A stretch of DNA of 64,000 bases from Musa acuminata AAA Group (Eukaryota; Streptophyta; Magnoliopsida; Zingiberales; Musaceae), in NCBI RefSeq assembly GCF_036884655.1, contig NC_088327.1, forward strand, positions 12,823,001-12,887,000, written 5' to 3'. Position 1 is the first letter of the stretch. Each line of letters starts with the position of its first letter. Under the pieces are notes generated by a model that ran no database searches, was not told the DNA's origin, and worked only from the letters and a program-made list of their open reading frames with translations. Positions 58,301 to 64,000 of this stretch are shown here, in pieces. A program made the translations under genes and the position numbers.

Positions 58301-61300
58301 AGCTGTAAGCCACTTAGTCACTCCTTTGCTTTCTCTAGATAGGAAGTTACTAATAGCATTTCCATTCATCAATATTATTCCATCAAGATCTCACATATTT
58401 TTTAAAATAAATGTATTTATCATCTCCGCCTTAATTCAGTAATGCCACATCAACCTGAACACTACTGTAATTGCTCTCTAAATTACATGTATTATGAAAG
58501 TTTAAAATCTTGATCAAATAATAGTTTTGTCACCTTGTTGGACTTGGACCAACACAATACATATATACTGACTCGTACTATCTAGTATCACTGAATAATA
58601 AAAAATAACTAATCAGGACCAAGCATATAGTCCAGTACTGGTGCTTAGTCAGACTGCCGATACTTGAAATCTTGTTTAATGTTATTACTTGTTTTCTGAA
58701 TGATTTGCAAACTTTACATGATAACATTAGCTTGTAACACACACAACGAGTTGAAAGTGAAGAGTTTTTTCATGAAGTGATCTCTTCTAGCCGGAATTTT
58801 TTAAATGAATTATAAGCAATTTATCTGTTAGTATTATTCTACATGAAAGAAGCGTTATAATTGCTTAGCAGTTTCCCCCGAAATGCAGACATAATTTTAC
58901 GACCATAAGTTTCACAGATTTATTAAAATGTATACAGACATAAAAGTTAATGCAACAACAACATATCATGAATAGTTTCTGAAATCAGATAAAAACAAAA
59001 AAGCAATATGGTATACCGTAGATATATTAATGCACTTCTAATTTCAGATTGATGTGATAGATGACAAAATTTAGTTGAGTACACAATTGATGGTCTCTTG
59101 AGAAAAGATAATATCTTCCATGCTTCATTAAGAAAACAATTGAATAATTGGAAACTCATTAAGAAAACAATTGAATATTTGGAAACTTCTTCCTAATTGA
59201 TTATAAAATAATGATGCCTTACCATCCAGAAGGATTGACCAATCACAGAGAGAGAGAGAGAGAGAAGAGAAGGGTGGGGAAAGGATTTAGTTGACTGAAG
59301 GAGAACTCGGTGTTCAGAATGACAAAAGAAAGTGGGTTTACAATAATTAGTTGTAATTCACTGATGTTTCTGTGCATTAAATTAAGAGTCTCCAGAAGTG
59401 CATGGGTCTGACAATTTGGAGCTTGACACTTATATGGGAAAAAAAATCTAAAACAAGAATCAGATCATATTGACTGAAAAAGAAGGATAAATAGTTATGG
59501 GTGAGACTAGCAAACTGATGAGTCATTAACTCAGTAGATCATCTCACAAAAATGTGTGTGAAGAGCAGTTACATTTGGTTTAACATTATTATATTTTCTT
59601 ATTCATAATGACCAAGAGTTAGGACAACATCTCCAGTATTACTATTTCATACATCACTAACAGGAAATGGTAAATAAGGGAACTGAAACAAATGAAGCTC
59701 GTTAGATCAATAATGCTATATAATTACTTTTGAATAACAAGTCCATAAAGAGTATTAGGCATAAGTAAAAAATCAAAATTAGGTCTCAATAGAGCAAACT
59801 TCTATGATCTCAGTTTGAGTTTTCTAAGATAGTATCTTTGTAAAAATCCAGATCATACATGAGGGAAAAAAAATGCTGCAGGATAAGATTCATGAGTTTC
59901 ATCCTTGTTGATCACAAGAACAGATCCAGAAAGTAGTCACTATCTCATGGGTCAGGAGCAAGTATCTATTTTCAAATATTTGTTTAGTCTTGTTTGCCAG
60001 TTTTCTACACTATGGTAGCCTATAAGAATAGGCCCCAAACAAAATACATCAAAGAATTACAATAAACAAACTTCCTTCAGAAGTTTTCCATTATGTACAA
60101 TTACAGACACTACGCTGATGCAGAAAAACCTTCTCAATCTTAAGTCATCACGACTCCAACCTGTACTATATGCCAACAAAATAAGCAGGTTTCTCTTTGA
60201 ATGTTAATCTTTCCTGTCTGAAAATTTTATGATGACAATATAAACCAGGTTTTAATTCTCATATAGAGTGGATTTAAATACCTTTCCACCTTGAGAACCA
60301 AGCATAATATGCAATTAGATGTTCCATAAAATAAAATTTATAGTAAATGGAGCCCTCAAAACACAATCGGCATTTTGGAAAGAGAACATGGGGAAAACTT
60401 TCCTAATCCTTTTTCTTTATGGTTTCTAGAAAATAATAACAATGAAAAATCTAAACAATACACTTCCTTCTACCAGTAGTAGAAAAAGTTATTGGAGATT
60501 GGAAAATAAACCAAGGATTGAATGTTTTCTTCTCAATAAAACCTAATAAAATATAATACATGAAATTTTTTTAATTTGTAACCTTCGGATTCTTAAAACA
60601 CAACTTTGACTACTCAATATTAGGACTTAAAATAAGCTAGTAACTGCAACATGTCATTCAAAAATGTGATTCTAAAATAGTAGTAGTAAAATATTTGTAT
60701 AAAACTATATAATACAATGAGATTGTGAAGGAAATATGCACCTCATCCAACATAGTCAATAATTTGGTAACCTTGTTCTGAAGATCCTGCCTTTCAGAGG
60801 GTGAGAGCTCACTGGATGAGTTGATGGTAGAGTCTTGAGGGTTCGACGACATTCCTTCACCTGCACTGCAATCTTTTCCTGTGGTGGTATCAGCAGAAGT
60901 ATGAAGACTTTGACTTTTGATTGATTTTCGCTTCAGAGCCTTTTGAACATTAACAACTTCATCAAGTAATTCTTGTGCTGCCTTTAGATACTTTGAATTT
61001 AGAATTGAACTAGCAAGACTCGCTGATTCATATGGGAAATTGTCGGCATTCGTACTTTTGTTTTCACAATTTTCATCTCTGCCAGATCCACCATTTCTGG
61101 AAGTTGTTTGATGAGGTCGAAAAAGAGAGATGTCTGAGCTAGTATGCTGACATTGGATTGAAGGGACTATAATCTGTGTTCCAAGGCTCAGTGATAATCC
61201 TTGACTAGGTACTGTTGAAACATCTGATTGCTGCAAAGATAAGCACTGCCTATTTAACGCACCCAGCTGTCTCCGCAGATTCATTTGGGAATTGCCGTCA

Positions 61301-61620
61301 TGAAGAAGATTTTCTGAACCATCTACTCCAACTGTCTGCATGAATAGAATGTCATTTTTTCCATCCTTCCATGAGTCATAAGCATGCTCGCCTATATAGG
61401 AAGTGACCATATTAGGCGTCTCCAGAATTGAGCCCTGTGAGATCACAGTGGTCACTATCGGAACCTCAACAGAGTTTTGATGAGGCTGGGTGTTTGCCAA
61501 TGCATCAGTATATGCTACCGAAGGTGAATACTTATGACATAGAAGATTGTCAAAAACTGATGCCTCACTGTATTGAGAATGTCCAGGATCCCTTGAACAT
61601 AGATTCGGTGTGTTATCCAT
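55346..61620 (-). CDS. BLH: BEL1-like homeodomain transcription factor (four coding exons)
   Basis: Nuclear TALE-class factor that pairs with KNOX proteins to control meristem and organ pattern. Exons: 61,620-60,742 (879 bp), 56,972-56,596 (377), 56,499-56,439 (61), 55,942-55,346 (597), all GT-AG; the joined frame is 637 residues. N-terminal ZIBEL motif GLSLSLGTQ (141-149); SKY box [20 protein letters not shown] (204-223); BELL domain from about 275 ([18 protein letters not shown]) across the first intron ([13 protein letters not shown]...); homeodomain 394-456 with the TALE PYP loop (HPYPNDSEK) and WFINAR (443-448); C-terminal [13 protein letters not shown] (570-577); conserved tail [14 protein letters not shown]. 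The 61-bp exon is typical of the family. Which BLH member is not settled. Confidence 0.95.
56973..60741 (-). other. First coding intron of the BEL1-like gene (3.8 kb)
   Basis: AT-rich with no second gene recognised. Includes a short GA run near 59,250-59,270. GT...AG ends fit both flanking exons with phase 0. Confidence 0.7.
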
Positions 61621-61632
61621 TTGGTTGGCAGT

Positions 61633-63400
61633 GCTGGAACAAAAAGTGGACCTTACTCTCTTCTAAACACTAGCCAGGTCAAAATCTTTTGAAACAGGAG
61701 GATGTTGGATCATCACATTGCCTAGGCACAGTGGTAGCTTCGTTAGCCATAGGCAGACCAACAAAGGATAGTGCGTCCTTATAAGAAGTACATAAGCTCC
61801 AACAAGCTGTTCAAGAATATGTAAAAGCCAGCAACAGAAAAAAGGACCTAAAAAAAGATGGCCCATAAACTTACAGAAAACAACAAATTATAAAAATATG
61901 ATAGGTCTAACAGATGAATTGAATATTTGACCTGGTAAGTCAATCTGACTGCCTTTTGAGACTATAATTGACTTCAACAAATAATGGAGCACAACGGATG
62001 ATAGACTCAAATGAATCAACTGGTTTTTTCCAAATATTTCTGAACTCCACAGACATCTCTATCTCTTTAGCTCACAAGAAATTTCAGAAACTTCGTATTG
62101 TGGAAGTTAAATTTCACACAATCTAGATGGTGCTACAGAGGGTTACAACAGCATATGAAATTTATGAACAATGAATCTGGAATAGATAACAAATAACAGC
62201 AAAAGATTGAAGGATCAACAATAAGGCCAAGGCATTTACCACAGAAAATTGATAATAACTTTCAGCATTGCAACATTGAAAAATCGAGTTTTTACCAAAA
62301 CCAAGCCATGCTTGCAAAAGATCCAATGTTATGGCAAATAATAAACTCCTAGTAAGTCGAAAGAGAAAACAAAGAGAACTCAGAACTCCCAGTTCTTGGT
62401 GGTAAAAGACCACAAGAAACCAGACATAACAAAAAATAGCAACAAGAAGCAGAAAGACCACAGGCAAACTCAAATAACCTTACTCTTCTTTTTCTTTCCA
62501 CTTGATGTCTGCAAGGAAAAGGGCTTTGCTTCAAAAGTCTATACAGAAACTAACTCATCACCTTCATCTCACAAGCCCAAATCCATCTAAAAGTTTACAT
62601 AACTTTATGATCAAAAGTTCATAGGAAAATCCAGCTTCACATACAGAAAACTAACTGCACAAGTTCTTGATACCAGAGATCCAAAGTCAAATACTGACAA
62701 GGAAATACAATAAACCAAGGAAGAAACAAGTCGACAAGAACACTCAAAAAACCAAAACAGCAAATCATCAAGAAAAAGAAATGTTGTTTCACCATCATCC
62801 TAGCATACTGCAATCGGAATTTGACAGAGATAGGGACAGACAGGTGTAAGCAGAACAACTGCGTGACATGCTGATTTAAACAAGCAGCAGTGCATACTCA
62901 TAATACAATAATACCTTTGTTAACACTGGAAAGATATGATGGGCAGATATTAAAAAGAGAGAGAAAGAGAGAGAGAGTAGATATTCAGGAGAGAAAACAA
63001 AAACTACAACAAAAACAACAACAAAAACAAAACGATTCCTGACAGAAAAAAGGAAGGGTGAAAGGTCTATGCACCTTGTGGGGAGCAAGAAACCAAGATC
63101 TCACAGGTGATCCACTGCACCACAGAGCCCTCCAATGCGGTGACAAACCGATCCCAAGGCTTCAATTCAACACACCCGGGCCTCCTTTTATCTCCCCCTC
63201 TCTAATGTTTCCTACACCCACCACCACCACCAGTAACCGCAGCCCAGGATTCTTATTATTATTATCATCATCATCATTATTAATGAGTGACCACCATGGT
63301 TTTTCAATTCCTTCAGTTCTCTCCCCCTTTCTCTCTCATCAGCTCATCGTCCTCAGCAGCAGCAGCAGACCCCAACATTCTTCCTGCACGTGAGCTTTCC
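61633..63400 (-). promoter_or_regulatory. Probable 5' leader, leader intron and promoter side of the BEL1-like gene
   Basis: A good acceptor (TTTTTGTTCCAG at 61,634) stands 13 bp before the ATG, implying a leader intron. A possible matching donor is CACAAG|GTGCAT at 63,074, giving a first exon in the CT-rich 63,080-63,400 region. The join is inferred, not proven. GA runs occur at about 62,956-62,980. Confidence 0.35.
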
Positions 63401-64000
63401 CTCTCTCTTCTGTGTGTGGTGGGATGTGTGCTCAACCTCACTTTATACCCAAGTTTTGGAATTGCTAACATTTCCTACTGTAAACTATTGATGTCTTCAT
63501 CTTTACCATTTAATATTTTAGATAATTTAAACTTAAATCACAGAAACAATCTTTTTGCCTATAAGAATAAGATCGATTGAGTATCTTTTTAGGTGGAGAG
63601 AATGCTAAACTATGTCTTAAATCCCATATAGCCCCTCCCCACCCCCTAACCATACTAGATAGCCTTGTCGGGAAGATTACCTTATAATAAGGGCATTTGT
63701 TAGGCTGATTGAGAAGAGTGGCATCCCTGTGTTGTCACCTATTACTTGCTTTGTGTGGGTTGTGACATGTGTTGATCAAGAACCACTCCTCTGCTTGTAG
63801 TTAACAACTCTTTTCAATCATGAGTGTGTGTTTGGTTTACAGGACATTTCCATTCTCCATGGTTGTCCATCTTGTTTCTGGCAAACATGACTGCCATGAT
63901 TAGCTTTTGCATGTCTCACATGAGCCTAACAATCAATTAGAAGGCTACAGAAACGTTATTTAACAGGCAACACAGCAGTGAAAAATGGACTTTATGGATA
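63401..64000. other. Upstream flank of the BEL1-like gene
   Basis: No gene recognised; presumed promoter side of the minus-strand BEL1-like gene. Confidence 0.4.

Noticed and set aside
63095..63125. tRNA A-box-like 'tggtgcagtgg' on the minus strand
   Set aside because: No B-box, no acceptor stem and no anticodon arm; not a tRNA gene and weak as a SINE head.

Overview
The window is plant nuclear DNA. The evidence is nested LTR retrotransposons with tRNA-iMet-type primer sites, LINE remnants, a canonical MIR166 hairpin, and BELL-homeodomain, kelch/F-box, CAF1 and PRA1 genes. First exons are very GC-rich at their 5' ends while introns are AT-rich, which points to a monocot; a banana-like (Zingiberales) genome is my guess, not something I can prove from sequence alone.

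Positions 1 to about 41,300 are a repeat-rich block. Its backbone is a diverged minisatellite of roughly 60-66 bp units (1-1,868; 4,538-5,436; 14,350-18,296; 20,966-21,864; 29,450-33,200; 35,869-36,402). Between the satellite arrays sit a gypsy-like LTR of about 650 bp (LTR-1), a second LTR of about 1,586 bp (LTR-2), a tandem array of a miniature copia-like (TRIM) element, LINE debris, and captured or intact genes: CAF1 deadenylase and PRA1. Positions 1-12,422 recur almost base for base at 16,429-28,849, a very recent tandem duplication with period 16,428 bp. One CAF1 copy is open (27,005-27,868) and its twin (10,577-11,441) carries a one-base frameshift. A third, older and more diverged copy of the left part runs from about 28,922 to 36,400. 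From 36,400 to 41,280 lie older LTR-2 copies, including a clean solo LTR with 5-bp target duplications nested in the 3' internal part of a gypsy element, a 77-bp tandem repeat, and a final LTR-1.

Positions 41,300-64,000 are ordinary gene space: a two-exon F-box/kelch gene of the OR23 type (42,147-47,553, +) with a LINE remnant in its 4.1-kb intron; a MIR166 gene on the minus strand (hairpin 50,323-50,440, TATA at 50,518); a tandem pair of small secreted-peptide genes with an SGPS-type C-terminus (52,133-52,345 and 53,875-54,090, +) sharing promoter sequence and preceded by a dense W-box cluster; and a four-coding-exon BEL1-like homeodomain gene (61,620-55,346, -) whose 5' leader probably extends to about 63,400.

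Nothing suggests these genes form one pathway. miR166 (which targets HD-ZIP III mRNAs) and the BEL1-like factor both belong to shoot and organ patterning; CAF1 and the peptide pair fit stress-linked mRNA decay and signalling. The items most worth a second look are the young 16.4-kb duplication with its CAF1 inverted repeat, the templated filler at 28,850-28,921, the W-box-flanked peptide pair, and the unannotated MIR166 locus.
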